Shown here one piece after another: positions 9,321 to 17,856 of a stretch of DNA of 64,000 bases (position 1 is its first letter; the number at the start of each line of letters is the position of its first letter). The DNA is from Pseudonocardia hierapolitana (lineage in GTDB: Bacteria > Actinomycetota > Actinomycetes > Mycobacteriales > Pseudonocardiaceae), in NCBI RefSeq assembly GCF_007994075.1, contig NZ_VIWU01000001.1, positions 6,882,001 through 6,946,000 of the forward strand, read 5' to 3'. A program made the translations under genes and the position numbers. The notes beneath the pieces were generated by a model. The model was not told the origin of the DNA. It made no database searches and was given only the letters and a program-made list of their open reading frames with translations.

Positions 9321-10148
9321 TCACTGCCCCTTCCACTCCGGCTTGCGCCGCGCGTTGAACGCCGCGTGGAACTCGGCGTGGTCGTCGGTGGTCATGAGAA
9401 GCGCCTGGGTCATCGCGTCGAGCTCCATCGCCGCCGACAGCGGCATGTCGAGCTCGCGGGTGAGCAGCGACTTCGTCTGTGCGTAGGCGAGCGTCGGGCC
9501 GGTGGCCAGCCGCGTCGCGAGGGCGGCGACGGCGGCGTCGAGCTCCTCGTCCACCACGAGCTGCGACACCAGCCCGTACCGGTCGGCGGTGGCCGCGTCG
9601 ATCGTGTCGCCGAGCATGAGCAGCTGGGTGGCCCGGCCGAGCCCGACGACGCGGGGGAGCAGGTAGGCCGCCCCCATGTCGCCGCCGGAGAGCCCGACCT
9701 TCGTGAACAGGAACGCGAACCGGCCGGAAGCGCCCACGATCCGGAAGTCGGCGGCGAGGGCGATCACGGCTCCGGCGCCCGCGGCGATGCCCTGGATCTT
9801 CACGATGATCGGGATCGGGCACTCCCGCATCGCCCGGATGACGTCGCCGGTCATCTTCGTGAAGCGCATCAGGTCGGCCGCCTGCATCTTCAGCAGCTCG
9901 CCGATGATCTCGTTGACGTCGCCGCCACCGCAGAAGCCGCGGCCCTCGCCCTGGATCACCAGCACCTTGACGCCCTCGTGGTGGGGCAGCTCGGTCAGCA
10001 GGTCGCGGAGGTCGGAGTACGACTCGAACGTGAGCGGGTTGAGCTTCTCGGGGCGGTCGAGGGTGACCGTGGCGACCGGCCCGTCGATCGCGAAGCCGAA
10101 GTGGGACCAGTCCGTGGTCAGCGGTGCCGAGGCCCGGAAGCGGCTCAC
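9321..10148 (-). CDS. Enoyl-CoA hydratase/isomerase family protein
   Basis: Crotonase-fold enzyme, 275 residues. The oxyanion-hole segment GEGRGFCGGGDVNEI (~residues 65-80) and the IQGIAAGAGAVIALAADFRI segment (~110-130) are clear. CoA-thioester hydration, isomerisation or ring hydrolysis are all possible in this family. The long residue run between the two blocks (LMRFTKMTGDVIRAMRECPIPII) is typical of the version found next to aryl-CoA monooxygenases. Its ATG overlaps the acyl-CoA dehydrogenase stop, so it is the second gene of the operon read leftwards from 11272. Confidence 0.88.
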   Translation of the reverse strand: MSRFRASAPLTTDWSHFGFAIDGPVATVTLDRPEKLNPLTFESYSDLRDLLTELPHHEGVKVLVIQGEGRGFCGGGDVNEIIGELLKMQAADLMRFTKMTGDVIRAMRECPIPIIVKIQGIAAGAGAVIALAADFRIVGASGRFAFLFTKVGLSGGDMGAAYLLPRVVGLGRATQLLMLGDTIDAATADRYGLVSQLVVDEELDAAVAALATRLATGPTLAYAQTKSLLTRELDMPLSAAMELDAMTQALLMTTDDHAEFHAAFNARRKPEWKGQ

Positions 10149-11272
10149 CTGCTCGTCCTTTCCCTGAAGATCTCTCGCGCGATGATCGTCCGCTGCACCT
10201 CGGACGCTCCCTCGTAGATCCGGGGCGCCCGGACGTCACGGTAGAGGTGTTCGAGCAGGTGTCCACGCTGCAACGCACGGGCGCCGTGCAGCTGCACGCA
10301 CCGGTCGACGATCCGCCCCGCCGCCTCGGTGGCGAACAGCTTGGCCATCGCCGCGGAGCGGGTGACGGTCGAGCGGTCGGCGCCCGCGTCGTAGGCCTGG
10401 GCGGCGGAGTGGACGAGCAGGCGCGCGGCCTCCAGGTCGGTGGCCATGTCGGCGATGGCGTGCGCCACAGCCTGCTGGGCCGACAGGGGGCCGCCGTACG
10501 CCTCACGGCTGGTGACGTGCGCGACGGTGGCGTCGAGGGCGGCCTGCGCCATGCCCACGGCGAACGCGCCGACGCTGGGCCGGAACAGGTCGAGCGTGCG
10601 CATGGCGACGCGGAACCCGGCGTCGACCTCGCCGAGCACGTCGGCCCGCTCGACGCGCACGCCGTCGAAGGCGAGGCTGCCGATCGGGTGCGGCGAGAGC
10701 ATGTCGAGGTGCTCGCCCGAGAGCCCGGGTGCGTCGCCCGCGACCGCGAAGGCGGTGACGCCGCGCGCGCCTGCGCCGGACGTCCGGGCGAACACGGTGT
10801 AGACGTCGGCGTCGGGGGCGTTGGAGATCCAGAGCTTCTCCCCGGACAGGCGCCAGCCGTCACCGTCGGCCTCGGCGCGCAGCGACAGCGCCGCGGCGTC
10901 GGACCCGGCGCCCGGCTCGGTGAGCGCGAACGCAGCGATCACGTCGCCCTTCACCACGCCCGGGATCCAGCGATCGACGGTGGCGGCCGTGCCCGACTGC
11001 AGGATCGGGTAGCTGCCCAGCCCCTGCAGGGCGAGGGCGGTCTCGGCCTCGGGGGAGACCGAGGCGATGGTCTCGCGCAGCAGGCACAGCTGCAGCGCCG
11101 CGGCGTCGCGGGGCGGTTCGTCGGGGCGGCCGCCGTAGAGGTCCCTGAGCAGTCCCAGCTCGCCCATGGCGGAGACGAGCGGGCGGTTGATCCGGCCGTC
11201 CTCGCGCGTGAGCGGGACGAGGTGCTCGGTCGCGAGCCTGCGGACGCGATCGGTGTAGGCGACCTGCTCCAT
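10145..11272 (-). CDS. Acyl-CoA dehydrogenase
   Basis: FAD acyl-CoA dehydrogenase, 375 residues, first gene of the leftward aryl-CoA operon. Recognisable are FALTEPGAGSDAAAL (FAD/substrate loop), WISNAPDADVYTVFART, the C-terminal FAD site and IYEGASEVQR, in which the Glu is the usual catalytic base. In an anthraniloyl-CoA-like route it would oxidise a cyclohexene- or cyclohexane-carbonyl-CoA intermediate. The ATG at 11272 lies 6 bases after a good -10 hexamer, so the transcript appears leaderless. In-frame codons continue far upstream across the divergent gene but lack coding logic. Confidence 0.9.
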   Translation of the reverse strand: MEQVAYTDRVRRLATEHLVPLTREDGRINRPLVSAMGELGLLRDLYGGRPDEPPRDAAALQLCLLRETIASVSPEAETALALQGLGSYPILQSGTAATVDRWIPGVVKGDVIAAFALTEPGAGSDAAALSLRAEADGDGWRLSGEKLWISNAPDADVYTVFARTSGAGARGVTAFAVAGDAPGLSGEHLDMLSPHPIGSLAFDGVRVERADVLGEVDAGFRVAMRTLDLFRPSVGAFAVGMAQAALDATVAHVTSREAYGGPLSAQQAVAHAIADMATDLEAARLLVHSAAQAYDAGADRSTVTRSAAMAKLFATEAAGRIVDRCVQLHGARALQRGHLLEHLYRDVRAPRIYEGASEVQRTIIAREIFRERTSR

Positions 11273-11278
11273 CCCGGC

Positions 11279-11329
11279 ATCGTATGTCGTATTGACAACG
11301 GCCGTCAAACAAACAATATACTGAGGGTC
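11279..11329. promoter_or_regulatory. Divergent leaderless promoters sharing a palindromic -35 region
   Basis: In 57 bases between two divergent genes, a palindrome TTGAC-N7-GTCAA (11292-11308) supplies both -35 boxes. Rightward: TTGACA (11292-11297), 19-base spacer, TATACT (11317-11322), then 7 bases to the GTG at 11330. Leftward: TTGACG (11308-11303), 18-base spacer, TACGAT (11284-11279), then 6 bases to the ATG at 11272. Both transcripts should begin at or next to the start codon. The palindrome is the natural site for a repressor, the nearby PaaX-type protein being the candidate. Confidence 0.7.
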
Positions 11330-13714
11330 GTGCGCATCGCAGTCATCGGAGGAGGCCCCGGCGGCCTGTACTTCGCGGCGCTCGCGAAGCAGCTCGGTTC
11401 CCTGCAGGGGGCCGACCACGAGATCACCGTCTGGGAGCGCAACGCCGCCGACGACACATTCGGCTTCGGCGTCGTGTTCTCCGACGAGACGCTCGGCGGG
11501 ATCGAGCACGCCGACGCGAGCGTGCACGCGGCGATGGAGCGGGAGTTCGCGCGCTGGGACGACATCGACGTCCACTTCCGCGGGCAGACGATCACCAGTG
11601 GCGGCCACGGGTTCGCGGCGATGGGCCGCAAGCGCCTGCTGCAGATCCTCCAGGAGCGGTGCCGGGAGCTCGGCGTCGACGTGCGCTTCTCCGCCGAGGC
11701 GCCCGACGTGGAGCAGCTGCGGCAGGCCTACGACCTCGTGGTGGCGAGCGACGGGCTCAACTCGACGGTGCGCACCAAGTACGCCGACCACTTCCGCCCG
11801 AGCCTGGACGTGCGGCGGTGCCGCTACATGTGGCTGGGCACCGACACGGTCTTCGAGGCGTTCACCTTCGACGTCCGGGAGACCGAGCACGGCGTCATGC
11901 AGATGCACGGCTACCCGTTCGACGAGCACGGCAGCACGTTCATCGTCGAGATGCACGACGACGTGTGGCGGCGCGCAGGCTTCCAGGCGAGCGAGGCGCT
12001 CACCCTGGCGCCGGGCGAGTCCGACGTGCGCTCGGTCGAGGCCGTGCGCGAGATCTTCGCCGACGTCCTGCGGGGCGGGCAGGTGCTGGCGAACAACTCC
12101 AGGTGGATCAGCTTCACCACGGTGCGCAACGAACGCTGGTGCCACGACAACGTCGTGCTGCTCGGCGACGCCGCGCACACCGCCCACTTCTCGATCGGCT
12201 CGGGCACGAAGCTGGCCATGGAGGACGCGCTGGCGCTCGCGGCCTGCCTGCACGAGGTCCCGGACGTCCCCACGGCGCTCGTCGCCTACGAGGCCGAGCG
12301 CAAGCCGGTCGTCGAGTCGACCCAGCGCGCCGCGCAGGCGAGCCTGGAGTGGTTCGAGAACCTCGGGCAGTACGTCCACCAGCCGCCGCTGCAGTTCGCC
12401 TTCAACATCCTCACCCGCAGCCGCCGCGTCACCTACGACAACCTGCGGCTGCGCGACCCCGAGTTCGTCGCCCGCGTGGACGCCTGGTTCGCGGACGGCG
12501 CGGAGCCGCGACCTCCGATGTTCCACCCGTTCCGCCTCGGCGAGCTGGAGCTGGCCAACCGCGTCGTCGTCTCCCCGATGGACATGTACCTCGCCGTCGA
12601 CGGCATGCCCACCGACTTCCACCTGGTCCACCTCGGCGGGAAGGCGCTCGGCGGCGCAGGCCTGGTCATGACCGAGATGGTGTGCGTCTCGCCGGAGGGC
12701 CGCATCACGCCCGGCTGCACGGGCATCTGGACCGACGAGCAGGCGGCGGCCTGGCGCCGCATCACCGGGTTCGTCCACTCCTCGTCGCAGGCCAAGATCG
12801 GCCTGCAGCTCGGCCACTCCGGCCCCAAGGGTTCGACGAAGTTGATGTGGGAGGGCATCGACCAGCCCCTCGTGTCGGGCAACTGGCCCCTCGTCGGCCC
12901 GTCGGCGCGCCCCTACCGCGAGGGTGTCAACCAGGTGCCCAAGGCCCTCGACCGCGCCGGGATGGACGCGATCGTCGCCGAGTTCGTCGCGGCCACCGAG
13001 CGGGGTGCGCGCGCCGGCTTCGACCTCGTCGAGCTGCACTGCGCCCACGGCTACCTGCTGTCGTCGTTCCTGTCGCCGGTCACCAACCGCCGGACCGATG
13101 AGTACGGCGGGCCGATCGAGAACCGGCTCCGGTTCCCCCTCGAGGTCTTCACCGCGATGCGCGAGGTGTGGCCCGCGGACAAGCCCATGACCGTCCGGAT
13201 CTCCGCGACCGACTGGGTCGAGGGCGGCATCACCCTCGACGACACCCTCGCCGTCGTGCGCGCCTTCGAGCAGGCCGGGGCCGCGGCCATCGACGTGTCC
13301 ACCGGGCAGGTCACCCCGGACGAGCGGCCGGCCTTCGGCCGCTCGTACCAGACGCCGTTCGCCGACGCGATCCGCAACGTGCTGAAGGTCCCCACGATCG
13401 CGGTGGGCGTCATCTCGTCGCCCGACGACGTGAACACGATCATCCTGTCCGGCCGCGCCGACCTGTGCGCCGTGGGCCGCGCCCACCTCTACGACCCGAA
13501 CTGGACGCTGCACGCCGCGGTCGAGCAGGACTACGACGGGCCGGGCGCGGTGTGGCCCGACCCGTGGCGGGCCGGCCGGCGCAAGCCCCAGACCGGGCGC
13601 AGCGACGGGCCGAAACCGCGGCTGGAGCTCATCCGTCGGCAGGCCTCGGACGGGCATCTGCGGTGGCGGCCGGGCGCGCGGAGGGCCACGCACCCGATCG
13701 CACGAGGTCGCTGA
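11330..13714 (+). CDS. Fused aryl-CoA monooxygenase / old-yellow-enzyme reductase (salicylyl-CoA 5-hydroxylase type)
   Basis: A 794-residue two-domain flavoprotein. Residues ~1-385 form a group A FAD monooxygenase (GGGPGGLYFA at the N-terminus, GDAAHTAHFSIGSGTKLAMEDA for the FAD site). Residues ~395-780 form an NADH:flavin oxidoreductase/OYE TIM barrel (HPFRLGELELANRVVVSPM, HCAHGYLLSSFLSP, ICPVTNRR-like, AVGRAHLYDPNWT). This architecture is known from 2-aminobenzoyl-CoA monooxygenase/reductase and annotated salicylyl-CoA 5-hydroxylase/oxidoreductase. The GTG at 11330 starts the FAD fold directly and sits 7 bases after TATACT. No aryl-CoA ligase is in this window, so substrate (anthraniloyl-CoA versus salicylyl-CoA) is unresolved. 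Confidence 0.88.
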   Translation: MRIAVIGGGPGGLYFAALAKQLGSLQGADHEITVWERNAADDTFGFGVVFSDETLGGIEHADASVHAAMEREFARWDDIDVHFRGQTITSGGHGFAAMGRKRLLQILQERCRELGVDVRFSAEAPDVEQLRQAYDLVVASDGLNSTVRTKYADHFRPSLDVRRCRYMWLGTDTVFEAFTFDVRETEHGVMQMHGYPFDEHGSTFIVEMHDDVWRRAGFQASEALTLAPGESDVRSVEAVREIFADVLRGGQVLANNSRWISFTTVRNERWCHDNVVLLGDAAHTAHFSIGSGTKLAMEDALALAACLHEVPDVPTALVAYEAERKPVVESTQRAAQASLEWFENLGQYVHQPPLQFAFNILTRSRRVTYDNLRLRDPEFVARVDAWFADGAEPRPPMFHPFRLGELELANRVVVSPMDMYLAVDGMPTDFHLVHLGGKALGGAGLVMTEMVCVSPEGRITPGCTGIWTDEQAAAWRRITGFVHSSSQAKIGLQLGHSGPKGSTKLMWEGIDQPLVSGNWPLVGPSARPYREGVNQVPKALDRAGMDAIVAEFVAATERGARAGFDLVELHCAHGYLLSSFLSPVTNRRTDEYGGPIENRLRFPLEVFTAMREVWPADKPMTVRISATDWVEGGITLDDTLAVVRAFEQAGAAAIDVSTGQVTPDERPAFGRSYQTPFADAIRNVLKVPTIAVGVISSPDDVNTIILSGRADLCAVGRAHLYDPNWTLHAAVEQDYDGPGAVWPDPWRAGRRKPQTGRSDGPKPRLELIRRQASDGHLRWRPGARRATHPIARGR

Positions 13715-14591
13715 CCAACCGCGTGAGCGACGAGGCCACCGCCTCGACCGGGGCGAGGAGCCGGTTTCGGTGCTGCAGCCCGAGCACCACCGAGCGCTCG
13801 ACGTCCGGTGCGGTCAGCGGGGCCCCGCTGAGCCGCCCGCCTGCGACGTCCGCCGCCACACCGGCCGCGGGGAGCACCGTCCAGCCGTGCCCGGCGAGGA
13901 CGAGGTTCTTCTGCAGGAGCATCGAGTTGGTCTGGACGACGATGCGTGGCGCCATCGGAACAACGGAGCGGGCACGGTCGATGAGCGCGCGCAGCCCGTG
14001 GCCGCTGACCGGCAGGACGAGCGGGTGGGCGAGCACGGTGGCCCACGGGACGGGGGAGTCGGCGCAGAGCCCGGCGTCCGGCGGTGCCACGGCCCAGAGC
14101 TGCTCGCGCAGCAGCGGGACGACCGACAGCGATGGGGTGTCGCTGAGGTTGTAGAGCAGCGACAGGTCGATCTCGCCGGTGTCGAGCCATTGCTGGAGGT
14201 GGCCGGAGTAGCCGGTGAACAGCCGCAGCTCGATGCCGGGGTGGCGCCGCGCGACGGCTTCGGTCAGCGGCTGCGCAAGGATGTCGAGCACGCTCTCCAG
14301 CAGGCCCACGCTCACGATGCCGCTGACCTCGCCCGGCTCGGGCCGCAGCTCCGCGCGGGCGGCGTCCAGCTCGTGGAGCGCACGGCGCGCTCGCATGATC
14401 AGCACCTCGGCCGCGGGCGTCGGGACCATCCCGTGGCGGGTCCGCTGGAACAGCGGCACCCCGAGCTCCTCCTCGAGCAGGCGGATCTGGCGGGTGACCG
14501 CGGGCTGCACGACGTGCAGGAGCTTCGCCGCTTTCGTGACGCTGCCGACCTCGGCCACCGTGACCAGGGCGGTGAGCTGCCTGAGCTCCAC
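13629..14591 (-). CDS. LysR-family transcriptional regulator
   Basis: 320 residues with an N-terminal winged helix-turn-helix (MELRQLTALVTVAEVGSVTKAAKLLHVVQPAVTRQIRLLEEELG) and a periplasmic-binding-like effector domain. It diverges from the MaoC-CaiB operon and probably controls it; the 83-base gap holds both control regions. Its 3' end overlaps the end of the convergent monooxygenase/reductase gene by 86 bases. The extra C-terminal tail (WPSARPAATADARPRPADG) comes from this overlap and is probably dispensable. Confidence 0.9.
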   Translation of the reverse strand: MELRQLTALVTVAEVGSVTKAAKLLHVVQPAVTRQIRLLEEELGVPLFQRTRHGMVPTPAAEVLIMRARRALHELDAARAELRPEPGEVSGIVSVGLLESVLDILAQPLTEAVARRHPGIELRLFTGYSGHLQQWLDTGEIDLSLLYNLSDTPSLSVVPLLREQLWAVAPPDAGLCADSPVPWATVLAHPLVLPVSGHGLRALIDRARSVVPMAPRIVVQTNSMLLQKNLVLAGHGWTVLPAAGVAADVAGGRLSGAPLTAPDVERSVVLGLQHRNRLLAPVEAVASSLTRLVSDLVRSGAWPSARPAATADARPRPADG

Positions 14592-14674
14592 GACGCCTCC
14601 TCATGCCGCGGTTGCATCACCCCATCACGATTCACTATTTCACTCGCGCCGGGATCACCACGCATGATGGAGCG

Positions 14675-15520
14675 ATGACGTCCCTGACCGACCTGCTGGA
14701 CGGCTGGCAGCCACCATCGGTCGAGATGACGAGACGCGTCGACCCGTGGTGCGCGGCGGCGTTCGCCGACCTGTGCGACGCACCGCGGCCCGGGCTGCTG
14801 CCGCCGCTCTGGCACTGGTTCGTACTGCTGGACCATCCCGCCGGATCGAACACCGGTGCCGACGGGCATCCGGCCGACGCGCCGTTCCTGCCACCGATCC
14901 CGGGGCGGCGGCGGATGTTCGCCGGCGGCCGGCTCCGCCAGGCCGCGCCGATCCCGCTGGGGGCCTGGCTGGCGAGCCGCTCCGCCGTCTCGGACGTCAA
15001 GGTGAAGACCGGCCGCACCGGCGAGATGGCGTTCGTGACCGTCCGGACGGAGCTGTTCGTGGACGACGCGCTCGTCGGGGTCGACGAGCAGGACATCGTC
15101 TACCGCTCCGAACCGCCGGGTACGCCCCCGCGCACGCTGCCGGCGCCGGAGACCGGCGGCGCCGACCCGGAGGGGGAGTGGCGGGTGGAGCTCGACACCG
15201 ACCCGGTCCTGCTGTTCCGGTTCAGCGCCCTGACCTACAACGGGCACCGGATCCACTACGACCAGCCCTACGCCACCCAGGTCGAGGGGTATCCCGGGCT
15301 CGTGGTGCACGGCCCGCTGCTCACGCTCCTCGCCCTGGAGCTCCCGCGCCGCCACGCCCCCGACCGCCCCGTCCGGTCGTTCGAGTACCGGCTCGTCCGG
15401 CCGGCGTTCGCCCCGTCGCGCATCGTGAGTGCCGGACGGGCGCGGGGATCCGATGTGGACGTGGTGGTCGCCGCCCAGGGCGCAGGCCCGTCCCTGACGG
15501 CGAAGGTCGGTCTCGCATGA
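14675..15520 (+). CDS. MaoC-like / FAS1-type dehydratase (mesaconyl-C4-CoA hydratase family)
   Basis: 281 residues of the double hot-dog hydratase type related to HTD2 and mesaconyl-C4-CoA (or itaconyl-CoA) hydratase. Features are the LPPLWHWFVLLD block, VSDVKVKTGRTGEMAFVTV, and the catalytic hydratase segment RFSALTYNGHRIHYDQPYA with VHGPLLTLLALEL. Hydration of a 2-enoyl or dicarboxylic enoyl-CoA is expected. The ATG at 14675 is preceded by GGAG. It is the first gene of a tight operon, and the CoA-transferase ATG overlaps its stop. Confidence 0.85.
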   Translation: MTSLTDLLDGWQPPSVEMTRRVDPWCAAAFADLCDAPRPGLLPPLWHWFVLLDHPAGSNTGADGHPADAPFLPPIPGRRRMFAGGRLRQAAPIPLGAWLASRSAVSDVKVKTGRTGEMAFVTVRTELFVDDALVGVDEQDIVYRSEPPGTPPRTLPAPETGGADPEGEWRVELDTDPVLLFRFSALTYNGHRIHYDQPYATQVEGYPGLVVHGPLLTLLALELPRRHAPDRPVRSFEYRLVRPAFAPSRIVSAGRARGSDVDVVVAAQGAGPSLTAKVGLA

Positions 15521-16695
15521 ACCCGCCCCTGCACGGGATCACCGTCGTCAGCCTGGAGCAGGCGGTGGCGGCCCCGTTCGCCACCCGCCAGCTCGCGGAT
15601 CTCGGGGCGCGCGTCATCAAGATCGAGCGTCCCGACGGCGGCGACTTCGCCCGTGGCTACGACGAGTCCGTCCACGGCAATTCGAGCTACTTCGTGTGGC
15701 TGAACCGCTCCAAGGAGTCCCTGACCCTGGACGTGAAGTCGCCCGAGGGCAGGGCCGTGCTCGGCGAGCTGCTGGACCGCGCCGACGTGCTGGTGCAGAA
15801 CCTCGGACCCGGCGCCGCCGGGCGGCTCCGGGTCGATGCGGCGAGCCTGGCGCGGTCGCACCCGCGGGTGATCCCGTGCACGGTGTCGGGCTGGGGCACC
15901 GACGGCCCGTGGGCCGGCCGGAAGGCCTACGACCTGCTCGTGCAGGCCGAGACCGGAGTGCTGGCGCTCACCGGCACGCCCGAGCACACCGCACGGGTCG
16001 GCATCTCCATCGCCGACATCGCTGCGGGCATGTACGCCTACTCCGGGATCCTCACGGCGCTGCTGCGGCGCGCCACCACCGGCGAGATCTCGGCGGTGGA
16101 GGTGTCGCTGTTCGAGGCACTGGCGGAGTGGATGGGCTCCCCCGCCAACTACACCGCCTACGGCGGCCGCCAACCCGCCAGGAGCGGTGCCGATCACGCC
16201 ACCATCGCGCCGTACGGCCCGGTCGCCACCGCCGACGGAGCCGTCGTGCTCGGGCTGCAGAACGACCGGGAGTGGCGCTCGCTGTGCGCCGTCGTGCTCG
16301 GCGACGCATACCTCGCCGACGACCCGCGGTTCGTCACCAACTCGGCGCGGGTCGAGCACCGCGGAGAGTTGAACGCGCTGATCGAGGCCAAGCTGGCGGA
16401 TCTGGACACGGAATCCGCGTCGGCCCTGCTCGACGAGGCCGGGATCGCCAACGCCCGGCTGAACCAGGTGCGGGACTTCCTCGACCACCCGGTGCTCGAG
16501 AAGCGCGAGCGCTGGCTGCCGGTCGACGTGCCCGGCGGCACGATCGCGGCATTGCGCCCGCCGGTCGACATCGCGGGCGTCGAACCGGTGATGGGCCCGG
16601 TCCCCGCGCTCGGCGCCCACACCGACGCGATCCTGCGCGAGCTCGGCCGCACCGACGCTGACATCGCGGCGCTGCGCGACCGCGGCGTCGTCTGA
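15517..16695 (+). CDS. CaiB/BaiF (family III) CoA-transferase
   Basis: 392 residues. Family III CoA-transferases move CoA between carboxylic acids through an aspartyl-CoA intermediate. The expected nucleophile is Asp167 in SIADIAAGMYAYSGILTAL. The N-terminal VVSLEQAVAAPFATRQLADLGARVIKIE segment and WLNRSKESLTLDVK are standard. It overlaps the dehydratase by ATGA and is followed 9 bases later by an acyl-CoA dehydrogenase, so it likely activates the acid degraded by this operon. Succinate or a pathway dicarboxylate is a plausible CoA partner, but this cannot be read directly. Confidence 0.9.
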   Translation: MNPPLHGITVVSLEQAVAAPFATRQLADLGARVIKIERPDGGDFARGYDESVHGNSSYFVWLNRSKESLTLDVKSPEGRAVLGELLDRADVLVQNLGPGAAGRLRVDAASLARSHPRVIPCTVSGWGTDGPWAGRKAYDLLVQAETGVLALTGTPEHTARVGISIADIAAGMYAYSGILTALLRRATTGEISAVEVSLFEALAEWMGSPANYTAYGGRQPARSGADHATIAPYGPVATADGAVVLGLQNDREWRSLCAVVLGDAYLADDPRFVTNSARVEHRGELNALIEAKLADLDTESASALLDEAGIANARLNQVRDFLDHPVLEKRERWLPVDVPGGTIAALRPPVDIAGVEPVMGPVPALGAHTDAILRELGRTDADIAALRDRGVV

Positions 16696-16704
16696 GAGGA
16701 ACCC

Positions 16705-17856
16705 ATGAACACGGAAGAGCAGGCCATCGTCGAGGTCGTCCGCGAGTTCGTCGACCACGAGGTCCGGCCCGTTGTCCGCGAGCTGGAGCACGCCGACACC
16801 TACCCCGAGAAGCTCATCGAGCAGATGAAGGAGCTCGGGATCTACGGCCTCGCGGTGCCGGAGCCGTGGGGCGAGGTGGCGGTGTCGATGCCCTGCTACG
16901 CGCTGGTCACCGCCGAGCTCGCCCGGGGCTGGATGAGCCTCGCGGGGGCGATGGGCGGGCACACGGTCGTCGCGAAGCTGCTCGCCGCCTTCGGAACGAA
17001 GGAACAGCAGGACCGCTACCTGCCGCGGATGGCCACCGGCGAGATCCGCGCGACGATGGCGCTCACCGAACCCGGAGGCGGGTCGGACCTGCAGGCGATG
17101 ACGACGGTCGCCCGCCGCGACGGCGACACCTACGTCGTCGACGGGGCGAAGACCTGGATCAGCAACGCGCGCCGCTCCCAGCTGATCGCACTGCTGTGCA
17201 AGACCGACCCGGCGGCGGAACCGAAGCACAAGGGCGTGTCGATCCTGCTGGTCGAGCACGGGCCCGGCCTCACCGTGTCCCAAGACCTGCCCAAGCTGGG
17301 CTACAAGGGCGTCGAGTCCTGCGAGCTGGTGTTCGACGGCTACCGCGCCCCCGTCGACGCGCTGCTCGGCGGGGCCGAGGGCCGCGGGTTCGCGCAGATG
17401 ATGAAGGGCCTGGAGACCGGCCGGATCCAGGTGGCCTCGCGAGCCCTCGGCGTCGCGCGGGCGGCCTTCGACGACGCGCTGCGCTACGCGCAGGAGCGGG
17501 AGAGCTTCGGCAAGCCGATCTGGCAGCACCAGTCGATCGGCAACTACCTCGCCGACATGGCCACCAAGATCACCGCGGCCCGGCAGCTCATCCTGCACGC
17601 CGCCGAGCGGTTCGACGCAGGGGAGCGCGCCGACATGGAGGCCGGCATGGCGAAGCTGTTCGCCTCCGAGGTGGCGATGGAGGTGGCGCTGAACGCGGTG
17701 CGCATCCACGGCGGGTACGGCTACTCCACCGAGTACGACGTCGAGCGCTACTTCCGCGACGCCCCACTCATGATCGTCGGGGAGGGGACGAACGAGATCC
17801 AGCGCAACGTCATCGCCGCCCAGCTGGTCAAGCGCGGAGGGCTGGGCAAGGCGTGA
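16705..17856 (+). CDS. Acyl-CoA dehydrogenase
   Basis: 383-residue FAD acyl-CoA dehydrogenase with MALTEPGGGSDLQAM, TWISNARRSQLIALLCKTDP, the Q-H-Q FAD segment and a C-terminal GEGTNEIQRNVIA whose Glu is the likely base. The N-terminal helical domain and overall length are standard for short/branched-chain or dicarboxylic acyl-CoA members. It overlaps the downstream ThDP subunit by GTGA. Acting after the CoA-transferase, it would form the enoyl-CoA hydrated by the MaoC-like protein. Confidence 0.92.
   Translation: MNTEEQAIVEVVREFVDHEVRPVVRELEHADTYPEKLIEQMKELGIYGLAVPEPWGEVAVSMPCYALVTAELARGWMSLAGAMGGHTVVAKLLAAFGTKEQQDRYLPRMATGEIRATMALTEPGGGSDLQAMTTVARRDGDTYVVDGAKTWISNARRSQLIALLCKTDPAAEPKHKGVSILLVEHGPGLTVSQDLPKLGYKGVESCELVFDGYRAPVDALLGGAEGRGFAQMMKGLETGRIQVASRALGVARAAFDDALRYAQERESFGKPIWQHQSIGNYLADMATKITAARQLILHAAERFDAGERADMEAGMAKLFASEVAMEVALNAVRIHGGYGYSTEYDVERYFRDAPLMIVGEGTNEIQRNVIAAQLVKRGGLGKA

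Noticed and set aside
11273..13693. Extension of the acyl-CoA dehydrogenase frame to 1182 codons
   Set aside because: The extra part is antisense to the monooxygenase/reductase and shows no family similarity. The ATG at 11272 fits the family length and the promoter.
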